64,000 nt of DNA from Panopea generosa. Its lineage: Eukaryota; Mollusca; Bivalvia; Adapedonta; Hiatellidae. Where the stretch lies: the NCBI GenBank assembly GCA_029582155.1, contig CM055899.1, positions 58,693,349 through 58,757,348 of the forward strand, given 5' to 3'. The notes below the pieces were generated by a model. It saw only the letters and a program-made list of their open reading frames with translations. It ran no database searches and was not told the DNA's origin. The translations under genes and the position numbers were made by a program. Positions 1-12,200 of the stretch are shown here, piece after piece. How positions within the stretch are numbered: the stretch's first letter is position 1; each line of letters starts with the position of its first letter.

Positions 1-350
1 TATTAACAATAATCTAGTAGTAAACAACATTATTAGTGTTTCCCCTAAAGCAGCAAGCCGCCCTGCCCTTTTCTTATACCGCCACGCTTAAAAAATTAAT
101 GCCCCGCAGTGCTTTTTTCAATAAACAATGATAAGACACCGCTGTGAAGAATAAAGGTACCTCCCCGCTGTGTTCCTTTATTGGCTAAACACTACACGCG
201 TCGTTAGGTAATTTCCAATATGCGTACACACACGATTAACACGTGGTTCCCTCTTTTTGTGCATTATCATATTATTCTTTCATAGACCGCGGAACCATTA
301 GAATGGTTCTCATTTCAGCTATACAATTATAACAAACTAGGAAGCCAGCG

Positions 351-352
<2 letters not shown>

Positions 353-394
<42 letters not shown>
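353..394. repeat. (AC)21 dinucleotide microsatellite
   Basis: An uninterrupted AC run of 42 bp. It is the sole reason for the C-V-C-V run in the − strand open frame here. Confidence 0.98.
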
Positions 395-398
<4 letters not shown>

Positions 399-1280
399 CA
401 TGTGCGATTGTTTTGATAAGCAACTGAAGGTGTTGACAATGTTTTTCACAAGATTTAAAAAGGTGTCGGCATTACCTTTCAATTGACTCATTAACCTCAC
501 AATCACCTGAAGTCTATGGAGTATGTATGCAATCAATCGGAACGAAACACTTAATTAAGTATGTCACAACCATTTCTAGGATCAAGACAACTAGAAATAG
601 ATCGCAGTGTATAGTAAGGGCTTTATGCAAGTAAGCAAAACAACGAAATCGTAAATGGTTTTCTCAGCATCTTATTTCAACAAAGCATGAATAAAATCCC
701 CACTTAAAATGGTTTATTTTGTACATAAATTGAAAATAAAATACGAAAAAATCACCCGGATGTTGCCCTCCATACATAAACAAATTTGAGAAACCCGGTC
801 TAAAAGTCGGCGCCTTCAAAAGTTGGATCTCAAAAAATCGGTGCATCGGTTATAGCGGTCCCGTTTATTATAGATGTTTAAGACTTAACTACTAATGTTT
901 CCTTTTATAAAATTTATATTTATTTGGAAACACACTGACACCTAATGAAAATTACAGAATCAAACATTAAAAATGCTAACTTCTCAATTGTATTAACTTT
1001 TAAATATGACAAGTTGTCCATTTATCAACACTCCTTTACTATATTTTTATGGCAACATTGTTCTAATATGGGATAGAAACATATATTTGAATTGCACTTT
1101 ATAAATGGATAGTTGGATACTCCCTGTTTCTCAGTATCTTATTTCAACAAATAAAATCCCCACTTAAAATGGTTCAATTTTTTAACATAGATTGAAGCAT
1201 TGTGTAAATATAGTATTCATCTTATAAGGGTACTTGAACTATCAAATATTGTTGAATTAGTTACTTTATAATTGATTAAT

Positions 1281-1410
1281 AATAAGGCTACTACAATAGT
1301 ATCATATTATTAATAATGCTACTACAATATCATTAAGGAACTATAGTATATCCTTCTATAGTTCCTTGATATCATGTTTTATTAATACATGATATTGTAA
1401 TAGCCTTATT
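1281..1410. mobile_element. Palindromic MITE-like hairpin
   Basis: The outer ends AATAAGGCTACTACAATA (1281) and the reverse complement of TATTGTAATAGCCTTATT (ending 1410) pair almost perfectly. Inner arms around the GGAACTATAG core at about 1336–1365 also pair. No coding capacity; read as a short foldback element. Confidence 0.6.
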
Positions 1411-2221
1411 TAAGGTGATTCATACATTTACCAAAACATACATGTATCATACTTGTTATTAGTGCTGAAAATGGTGCTCAACACAACACGCAATAAAGTA
1501 ATGACCTTTTTTTCTATTATTTTGTACGCGCCAAAAAATGCCCTTTTTCAATTGGTACCCTGCCCTATTTCAATCCTGGGGGAAACATTTATTATAGCAA
1601 AAGCAATGTGTAGATGACTCAAATTTTGAAAAATGGTTCTCTGATATATATAACTCCTGTACTGAATTATGTAAAAGCTGCCCAAAGCTGTGTGCAGCAA
1701 CAATAATATGTAAATGACCAAGCCTGACTAAAGGAGTGGATTGACAGCTTCATTATTTCTATAATAGACTGGCTATCTCAGGAGACGCACTAGAAAATGA
1801 CCCTGCAGTGTCATTTTGAAATCGTTTAACCCAGATGTATACAATACCTGCAATTTAAATGATTAATCACTGAGTATTCAATGATGTAACATTTTTGTTA
1901 AAATAGTGTATGATTAAATTTTTTATATGACCCTGGATCTTGACAGTATATCTGATGTAATGTGTTTGGCTCATTTCTAATATTATCAGTTTTATCATAT
2001 GACATCATATCATAATGACTGGCATTACAGTTATCAGCATGTTGCTTACAGGCGCAGATTCAGGGCTCAAGCACATAATCTTGGAAAACGAAATATGTTC
2101 GGTTTCAAACTACCCAAATTCTTACGGTAAATACCCACCGCTAAGGCACCACCAAATGAACTACTTGATGAATTATGAAGTTGAGTAAAGTTCTTAATGG
2201 TCATAGAGTTGGTTATCTTCA

Positions 2222-2574
2222 TGGGTTCTACATGACCGAGTGGTCTAAGGCTCTGTTGTCTTGTGAACACTTATCTTTCACCACTGAGGTCGTGAGTTTG
2301 AGGTCATGAGTTTGAGGTTGTGAGTTTGAGCCAAGCTTGGTTAAAAAACTTTGTGCAAGGAATTTTGCCATTTACTTACAGAAGGATGAGGGTTAATCTC
2401 AGAGATTAATTCTGAGCTCTTCTTCCACCAATAAAACTGGATATGCCATATTGAGGGCTTGGAGTTGATCTAGTTTTAGTATCGATAGGAAGATAGACTG
2501 GTTATGAAGTATTGCACTAAATATATATAACCTGTCACGTGGCGAAAATGATGTTAAACCTCACTAAAAAAAAA
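2222..2574 (+). mobile_element. tRNA-derived SINE, family A
   Basis: The head resembles a tRNA A box (accgagtggtctaaggc) followed by a B-box-like stretch (gtgagtttgagcc). The body then runs to the tail shared by many copies here: 'ggatatgccatat', a 'gatgttaaacc' motif and an A-rich end. Other family-A copies lie at about 22905, 31490, 33430, 38209, 39525, 43335, 45797, 51270, 52195, 55527 and 56208. Confidence 0.75.
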
Positions 2575-3220
2575 ACCTTCCACCCCAGCCCTCACCGCCA
2601 CATATATTTATTCTAATGTTAAAACAAATTTTACTCTTAGCTTTTAGTCATTAGCTAACAATGTACATTCAGATCTTGTAGTCAGATCAGCTATACATTG
2701 TTTACTTGCCAGTCAGTCAATTTTAAATAGGAATGGTCTCCAAACAGGACGCATGCAAGAAATAATAATAATAAAACATGAACGAGCTTATGATGAAAGA
2801 ATTTAAGTTTATAGGGTTAAATGTCAACTGTATACTGCATATAAATCCAGCTGACATAGTATAAATGCACAAAATCTCAAAACATGTACCTGTATATTCA
2901 AACACAATTTGTCTTTCACTCAGTGAGGTCATGCCTCTATCTTCAATGTGTGTCATTGAACTATATATTAACCTTCAGCTGCTAGTTAACTGCTAATGGT
3001 AGTTGTGAAATACTGGTAATTCTGACAGAAAACATGCTGGTATATCCACTGAGATGACATTCTCTTTGACAGATGGCGTAATCAGCTGTAAATTACACAT
3101 TATCACTTGTAAACCAACGAGAACTGTTTTTATTTGTTTTCTTGGTTATAATATGATAACTTGGAAGACGAGATTTATTAAACATTGATTTAAAATGGTT
3201 TAAAATTCTTTTATTTTCAG

Positions 3221-3278
3221 TCCCCTGGCGAGAAGCAGCTCTTATGATCCTAGTTTCATCAACAAGATGAAAAATTCT
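3221..3278 (+). CDS. POR: POR exon: linker before the FMN domain
   Basis: One base completes a codon, then 19 codons end in FINKMKNS, matching the linker just before GRN[10 protein letters not shown] in POR proteins. Acceptor ttattttcag and donor gtaagt. Partial gene start; the preceding anchor exon is not in the window. Confidence 0.9.
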
Positions 3279-6200
3279 GTAAGTGCTAGCTAAACATTCA
3301 TTCAAGGGTATATTGTGAATTAAACGCAGAACTGCTATATACAAACAAAGCAGACGATAAAGCTGTTTTACATTGAACTCGAATTATTGATTTGTTTAAA
3401 TATTTTACAAATTCCCAAAGTCTGACGTCTTTTCTATTTTTTCTGCGTTTCTTAAATGCTGATAAATTTTGTCCTGGATTATGACTATCAAGGTTATTAT
3501 CGAGGACTCGCTGTACTTGTGTGCACAACTGAATATCTGTGTATATATTTAATCAAGTCATGCTTGGTTTATCATATTGGACTGGAACGCACTTAGCACT
3601 AGCTGCAGTAGACAAAGATAAACTATTGAGACTTTCACTTTGTTATACCCACAGGGGAATTATACTTTATATATAGGGATATAGAACATATATTTTAACT
3701 AGCCCCTGTGGTTATACCATAGCGGTGGTTGGTATATGGTGGTTGCTGCCAAGAGTGTCTACCTTGTATGTGACAGGTTTGGGGTTTGATTCCCTGCCAG
3801 GTTGTACCAACACTTGCAAAATGGTACTAGAATCTTCCTCGCTTGACTGTCAGCATTAAGTGGGTGTCATACCATTTACCTGTGGCATGATACTCTGCTA
3901 TGGCAGTCCGCATCATGTGTAGAACCTGTACTGAGTGTTGTTTTTTGAGAGGTAATGTGTCATGCTGCGGACCCCTAATGTAAGCGGCCAACACTCTATC
4001 CAGTGCCTCACTTTAATATATCATTTAATATCACTGATGGTATATAATGAGTTTTTATTTCATTAAATATCATACAGTCAGGTCATGGGAAATGTAGCTG
4101 GTTAACACAAGTCAGTGACAGTGACGGTCAGTTACATGGGTGTGACTGACTATACTTATATGTACTAAACACAGGTCAGTGATGGGTTCATGATACATGG
4201 GTGTGCCTGACTGTACTTATATGTACTAAACACAGGTCAGTGATGGGTTCATGTTACATGGGTGTGACTGACTGTACTTATATGTACTAAACACAGGTCA
4301 GTGACAGGTACATGCTACATTGGTGTGACTGACTGTACTTATATGTACTAAACACAGGTCAGTGATGGGTTCATGTTACATGGGTGTGACTGACTGTACT
4401 TTTATGTACTAAACACAGGTCAGTGACAGGTACATGCTACACGGGTGTGACTGACTGCACGTATATGTACTAAACACAGGTCAGTGACAGGTATATTCTA
4501 CATGGGTGTGAATGATTGTACTTGTATGTACTAAACACAGGTCAGTGACAGGTACATGCTACACGGGTGTGACTGACTGTACTTATATGTACTAAACACA
4601 GGTCAGTGACAGGTACGCTACACGGGTGTGACTGACTGCATTTATATGTACTAAACACTGGTCAGTGACAGGTACATGCTACACGGGTGTAACTGACTGT
4701 ACTTATATGTACTAAACACGGGTCAGTAACAGGTGCATGCTACATGGGTGTGACTGACTGTACTGATATGTTGTAAACACATAGAGGTATAAATATGTGA
4801 ATGTTTTTGATGGATGGTTGGTTGGTTGGTACATTATATACCTAAATCCAAATAAAATTCACTACATGGGACACAGACACAGACAAAGAACGCTGTATTT
4901 AACTATGAATTGCAAGTTTTCAAAACAATTGTTTTTGTTCATTTATATATCTATACCCCCCCTGAGTGTTCATAGTTATATATTGTTTCAAAAGTAACTG
5001 AGTACAGGTGTCATATAATATCTTCACAGGCATGCATACACAATTGTTATAATAAAGATATCACACTGAGTTTTCTAGGTATAGAGTACTTGAGGCCATT
5101 AATAGTTATAATCATTGACCCCGATTTTAGCTTACATTTGGAATGGGGGTCAACTCCATTTTCAAACAATTCAGGTTATAATTTATGGCATATTTAGTTT
5201 AAATGACGAATGAAGATTTAAAATAAAAATTAAATTCAATAATGTTTTAAGATTTTAACAGAATTTTTTTCTTCAGATAGGTGTCATCGCATTTTGAGAA
5301 TTAAAGTATGACAATTTCATTGGGGGAGGGGGCATATAGTATCACCGCTGTCGGTACTAATGTTTAATGAACAGATTTAAACCAAATTTGGTGTGTGACT
5401 TCACAGTCTGATAATACAGGTCAAGTTTTTATTTCGTTCTGGTCTGGTGATTTTGACGGAGTTATGCTCCTTTTTCGACTTAGTTGTTGTATGGTGTTTA
5501 GCGTCACTTTCAACATATGGTGACGATGTCTACTTGAGACAGTATTCTAAGCGCTGTCATACTGGAGTATCATGCCGCAGACACATGGTATGATACCCCA
5601 CCCAGTCACATTATACTGACACTGGGCTGACCAGACCTAGATCTCTCCTCTAAATGCGGAGCGTCAAGCGAGGAAGCTTCTAGTACCATTTTTAAAGTCT
5701 TTGGTATGACCCGGCCGGGGATTGAACCCACGACCTTCTGCATGGGAGGAGGACGCTCTATCACTAGACCACGCCGCGGTTTTTCGACTTAGATTATTGA
5801 CAAATGTCAACATATTGGTTTCTGGTCGATGTCTCTTGAAAGATTGGATGGATTTGATTCATATTTGGTAGAAAGATGTATGGTGGTAAACTACAGCTCA
5901 GGTTTGATTTCCCTTAAAATCCCTGCATATTAATTAGGTGTTCTGGGCTCTGATTGGCTGAAAGTTTCCGACCTTTAAAGTCTTTATTTATGGACCGATT
6001 TGACAAAAATTTATATTTGGCTTTATAACAACAAGATCCAGGTCAAGTTCAACAATGGATGGAATTGGCACATATTAATTAGGTGATCTGGACTTTGATT
6101 GGCTGACGGTTTCCTACCTCTAAAATCTTTATTGATGGACCGATTTTGATGAAACTTGATATTTGGCTTTATATCAACAAGACCCAGGTCAAGTTCAACA

Positions 6201-9200
6201 ATGGAAGGAATCAGTGCATATTAATTAGGTGATTTGGACTCTGATTGGCTGATAGTTTCGGACCTCTTGCGATAGTGAAACTTGCTGAAATTTGCGATAG
6301 TTACCATCTAAAATGCAGTTACCAAGCGGGGGCATCTGTGTCCCATGAACACATTTCTAGTTTAATTTCTGTTTTCTGATCTAAGAGTAACTGTAGTATT
6401 ACCTGTAATTTATATTAAGAACTCAGAGAAAGGGTATGAGATATATTTTGGCTTCGTCAAGGAATTATATAGAGAAGGAAAGGTAACTGGTTGAGATTTT
6501 ATGAACGCTTGCATATTCAGCCTAAATCTCGCAATATCTCATTTTCAGTTATCTTAACTTCCATTCATATCAAAAACACAAATAAAAATTCTTACATTGC
6601 AGAATGAAATTGTCATCAAAACAAAACCATTTCCATAAATTTGTGTTCAAATTTGTTGAAGTACTTGTGATTACAATATTTGTACACTGAAGCTAAAATA
6701 ACGACAAATAAATTTTCCTTCAAACCTCAATATCTTGAATTCAAAATTATTTTGCGTGATCAAAACATGTTTAAATACCTAAGATTATATATAACTTACA
6801 GTTTATGTACAAGAAATCAGTTGCCTGTGAATTATGAATCATTAATTTGCAAATTATGAATCCTTTGTGTTCTATTTCATCAACATTTAGTCAGGAGTTG
6901 CAAGTTTCCTATCCTTTTATAACAATTCCTTTGCTTCATATCTAATAGGATGACAAAATTAGTCTTATTACCTTTCTGAACATAGGAACTAAACTTGTAT
7001 CCCATTACTCATATTAGACATAGCAAAGTAGAGAGGACAAAAATAACCTTATAGTGACCTCTGAATAGAGGAATGAGTGTACGATATGATGTACGGCATA
7101 CTGTCTATTCAAATACTGATCATATAACATAGTAGATAAATGAATAAACAGTGTATGCTATATCATTAAGATGATATTTTGATAAATTTGCTACATGCGT
7201 ATGTGCACATGAATTTAGTTGATACAAAATATGATGGGGAAGTTGGCTGAGAAGGGGAACAATAATAGATTGATTATCATTTGAAGTGGATCCATAATCC
7301 TATATCATGTCAATACCATGAATATTTTTTTAAAACTTAAGCTGAAATCAGAGCACCATCATATAATTATTATGAGGTCATCCAGGGAGTAGTAAGAATG
7401 GAGCCCATGTGTATGTAATAAATTCCATTATTACATGTTTAACTTCTAAGACTGGTATATAAACTGGTAGAAACAGAATAAAGTTGTAGCCTTGGTCTAC
7501 TACTAGGCATATTAAAATTTACTTGTGAGAGCCAAAAATCCATATTGATTGTAGGCTGTGTTGCAGAGTGTTTGCTGTTAATGTTAAGCATTTAATTATT
7601 GGTAAAAATAAATGTAAGCAAGATAATTTGTATGATTTGTGAGAGTGAACTTTCTGAACAGTGATTTATACCAGAAAACTCAGTGATTTATACCAAAAAA
7701 CTCAGTGATTTATACTAGTAAACTGAGTGATTTATACCAGAAAACTCAGTGATTTATACCAGAAAACTCATTGATTTATACCAGAAAACTCAGTGATTTA
7801 GACCAAGTATTACTGAAGAGAAGGCTTGATGATGTTGAAGATATACCCACTTACACCATACATGCTCAGTAAATTGCTCACTACTTTGTGGATGACCCTC
7901 ATATCTTATTTCCCCATTTGTAACAAATCTGGTATGATAAAAGTGGTTAAAGAAGATGCACATGTTGCTTAATGGGACAAACGACAAATATAAGAAACTG
8001 TCACTGAAAATTATATTCATATATCTACTCATGGATGCAAAAATGAAATCAAAATCCATTAATTCTAGTAAATTGTTGACATACTGTGAAATCATTAATT
8101 ATCTTTGGTATTAATTTTTGTTGTTTTATGTTCAAGGACATATTCGTAGGGACTTAATTTTGTTGAAAACGAATTTTAGAGAATAAAAATGTCATGTCAG
8201 TAACCACGATCTGGTAAACCTACTAGTTATTGTGCATTTTTAAGTGAGTATACATTTCTGATATGAAAAAAAACAACAACACTTTAAAAAAAACTTCTAT
8301 GTGGAATTCTTTTTTTACCATGGAAGTCCAAGACCTTATTACTTATTTTTATAAAGAACAAATAACAAAATTCAACTGTGTATTGAGACCGTAGGGCATA
8401 TCTCTTGGTTAATGGTAATACCGCATCTTATTTCATACATGTATTTGTGTCAATATGATAACACATATGAAAAATGTATTAATATTTCATAAATTTTAAT
8501 CAGTATGACAAAAAATAAATAAAAATGAAATAACAATTTATATTTTCATTTTGTTCATGACATGACCAGTTTTACAAAAAATGTTATTGATATGAAGTTT
8601 GAGACAGTAGTACAGGGAGATTATTGCCTCCATGTGGATATACATTTATAGGTGTGAAAATTAATTTGATGTGTGAATTTCAGTAAATTTATTTAAACAT
8701 ATGCTTGCGTATTTACTACAGGGATTCTCACTTATATTACATGTAGTATGATATGCCCAAAAATAAACAGTCACCCAAAATAAAGCCCCCCCCCCTACAC
8801 ACACACACATCAATATGAAAGATAAAATAGTAAAATGGCTTAACCATAAACATTTCAAAGTTGAAAAAAAGTCTCATTAGTTGCTGTGTATCTTGTAGTA
8901 TTTTACATATACTTATACATTAACATACACATATAAAAAGTTTAATTTTGATTTCTCCAACCCAAACAAATGACCCTCCCACCTTTTTGCAAAATGCATC
9001 ACCGTAGGGCATTTATTTCATGGTATATTGGTACTGCAGATGTACGAGGTATGTCTCAAAAGTAATAGGACGCATTTAGAAATATACCTTTAAGTGTTTC
9101 GATCTAAACAAAACTTGGCATGGATAATTTTCAATATCTAATCTATAAGCATGCAAAATTTCTATATAGTACACTACCATTTAACATTGATTTTGTCAAA

Positions 9201-12200
9201 TCAAAATGTGTATGTTACAAAGTACGGGGGAGATTGACGTTATTTGTGCGACGTCAAACTGACATTCAAATAAAAGTCTTTTTTTTTTCGAAGTATGAAC
9301 CGCTGTGCAAAACACATTTATTGTGGTACTGAACCCACTTCTGGTACATGACACGATACTATGATGACTCTTAGATCCTAACCACAGAATGTACACTCCG
9401 TCACATGGCCCGGAGGTAATGAAAAGCACTTTTCACAAAGATCTGTCTTGAATCCCAGGAAAACTAAACATGATTTCGGTCGTCCAGATCGCTGATGGTC
9501 AGTTACTTTTGTCTCCCAGTTGGAAACCCATCTGTACAACCAACAGATAAGACTCCAGGATATGCCTTCTGTTGTGTGAAATAAACTTCAGAGTTTCATG
9601 TGGGGTCATATTACACCCAACACAAAATTTTACCATGCCCCAAATTACCACTCTTGGCGTGACGTTGTTTAATTTCTTTACTATTCAAATTCACACTTGT
9701 TACTTTAAAAGTGCGCATAATATTCAAATGTTTATTGATAACGTCAAATTTTTAAATGACATTCGTACATGATCTGAAATTACATCCACTGTTATTTCAT
9801 AACAATTGGCACAATATTGAGGCAGTTGTGTGCTTTTCAAGGCCATATTTTTTTTTAAAATTGCGTCTAATTTCTAAGTCTCCCGTACTTCCAAATTCAC
9901 GTTACTATGGTGCCTTTTGCATGAACTTAACAATACTGAAAGTTGATTTGATGTTTTATGACAATAGAAGATGTGCCCATCTATCCATTGATACCATTGG
10001 TTTGCATGTAACGCCCTAAATACAAAAATGACAGAGCCGTCCTATTACTTTTGGGAAGTAATGTTCCATGGTAACCATCGTTACGATTGGTAATGATATC
10101 AAGTTGTTTTTCTCTCTCCATTTGTTACAGGGTAGAAATGTTGTTGTATTCTATGGCTCACAAACAGGGACAGGGGAGGAGTTTGCTGGACGTCTAGCCA
10201 AGGACTGTGCCGGCTATGGTATGAAGGGCATGGTTGCCGACCCAGAGGAATGTGAAATGGTAAGCATTTGTGAGATTGAGTGTAACAGTTGAAATTCTCA
10301 TTCTCTGTAACCCATATACACACTGTATTACCAGCGTTACTGATGGAAAACAACTTTCCTGATCAACAGACATGTCACCGCAGCGTGGTCTAGTTGTAGA
10401 GTGTAATCGCACATGTGGAAGGTCAGGTGTTGATCCCCGGTCAGGTCATACCAAAGACTTGAAAAATGGTACTAGAAGCTTCCATGTTTAGCACTCAGCA
10501 TTTAGAGGATAGTGTTTTAGATCTGGTAGACCATGTGTCAGTATAATGTGACTGGGTGGGGTATCAAAACCATGTGTACAGCATGATACTCCAGTGTGGT
10601 AGCACTCAATATACTGTCTCAACAAATAGACACTACAATATAACTGAACAACTGTTGAAAGCATGTTAAACACCACACATCAACAACATCAACAGAGAGT
10701 AATAAATTGTCTGTCAGGTTAAGATAAGATATTTGAATACAGTTAATAAGTAATAGTCCTGAAAATGCCATCTTGGTTAGTTTCAACTTCATTGTCCAAG
10801 GTCAGATTGGACATTGGCAATATAGTGTGATATAGCATCTAAAATTTTTCATGATGCATGATAAAAATGTAAATCCCAACTGTGCATGTAACTGAAGTTA
10901 TTGCAAGTTAATGGGTTTTTTTTTCATGTTCTCAGATACAATTTATGAACAGAATTTTGGTTTTGGTTTACCCTGACCTTACTTGACAGTCTTTTGCCAA
11001 AAAGATCAGGCCTGGTTAGCTCAGTTGGTTGCCCGTCGGACTGTCAAACAAGGGGTCATGTAATAAAATCCACACCTGTCCACTCATCTGTGATGATTGA
11101 TATACTACTTAGTTGCGTCTCAATATCATTCTTTAACTGTTGATTCAAGTGGGAAGGCTATCAGTTACTTGAGGTGATTGGTGTACTTGAGTACTGGTTA
11201 ACCTTCCAGGATCTCAGGAAAGAGTGGTTAGGCTAACTGATTGTCTGCTAGCCCTTGACGGCTTAAAATTAGCTAAATATTCTAACAAACACACAAATTT
11301 TGCAAAGTAATTACTGGTAAAATCCCTTGTACAAGCAAGGCCGTGTATATAACACAACTGTATGCCGCCACAACACTGTCACATGCATCCTAGAGATAAT
11401 ATTGTTCACGGACAGTAATCCTGCTTAATTAACAGTCTTGTGTTCCAGAAAACAAACTCCGCACGGAACACGACAGCTAAATTATGTAATCTTACTTAAG
11501 ACTGATAACATGATGGTATTTGGTAACATACTACTTTTGATGTTGTAGATTAGATGATATTTTTATTTGTATAAGGTTAAAATAGGAATATGCCTACCCA
11601 AGTTTTTATTTAGCCTTCTGTTTCACCAACATATGCTTAAATACTTAAAAACTTAAATCTAAAAAAAGCAGCCAGGTGATCATGATTTTGGTTCTAGTAA
11701 AACTGCATATGGTTTTATAGATATTGGTTATTAAATAGGTAAATAACCAGTCAAAACTTAGGTAAGTTTTAAAGTATTGAAATAAAATGTTATCTTAATT
11801 ATATACTTGTGATTTAACTTTTTGTCTTGCTTATTTCTTATATCATGACATTTTTCACTTTTCTTCTAAAAGGGAATTTATCATTGTTTTTCAAAATTTT
11901 AAAATTTGTTAAAAACATTTTTTTCTATATATCATGCCTTTATAAAAATTATACGCACTGACACCCATATCATCAAAAGGATATCTATTTAAACATGCCA
12001 AAGTAATACATGTATATCAAAAAGTGATATCCTAAATTGGGCTATGTTCCCAGGTAAGACTAATATATATTTCCCATTCAAAATTGCAACATATTTTGTG
12101 ATGTATTAAATGAGTAACATGATATCGTTTTGATTTCAATATGATCCATTATACATGTTTACACAGAGTTAAAATCTTAGAAAGAGTCAGAATGACGATG

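Larger units (their letters stand above)
1..3220. other. Sequence left of first visible POR exon; no gene recognised
   Basis: No coding exon could be supported on either strand; open frames are under 90 codons and resemble nothing. Because the exon at 3221 begins in the middle of a codon, this stretch should be POR intron sequence. I looked on the + strand for the expected anchor exon (hydrophobic segment followed by a basic stretch and a donor leaving two bases) and did not find it. The region holds a CA microsatellite, a palindromic element at 1281–1410 and a SINE at 2222–2574. Confidence 0.55.

Noticed and set aside
4095-7805. CRISPR-like regularly spaced repeats
   Set aside because: These are head-to-tail tandem repeats without unique spacers, in a eukaryotic intron.
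9120-9772. Small open frames on both strands near 9.1–9.8 kb
   Set aside because: They fall inside the mariner-like element and repeat in inverted form at 43475–44504; no intact protein.
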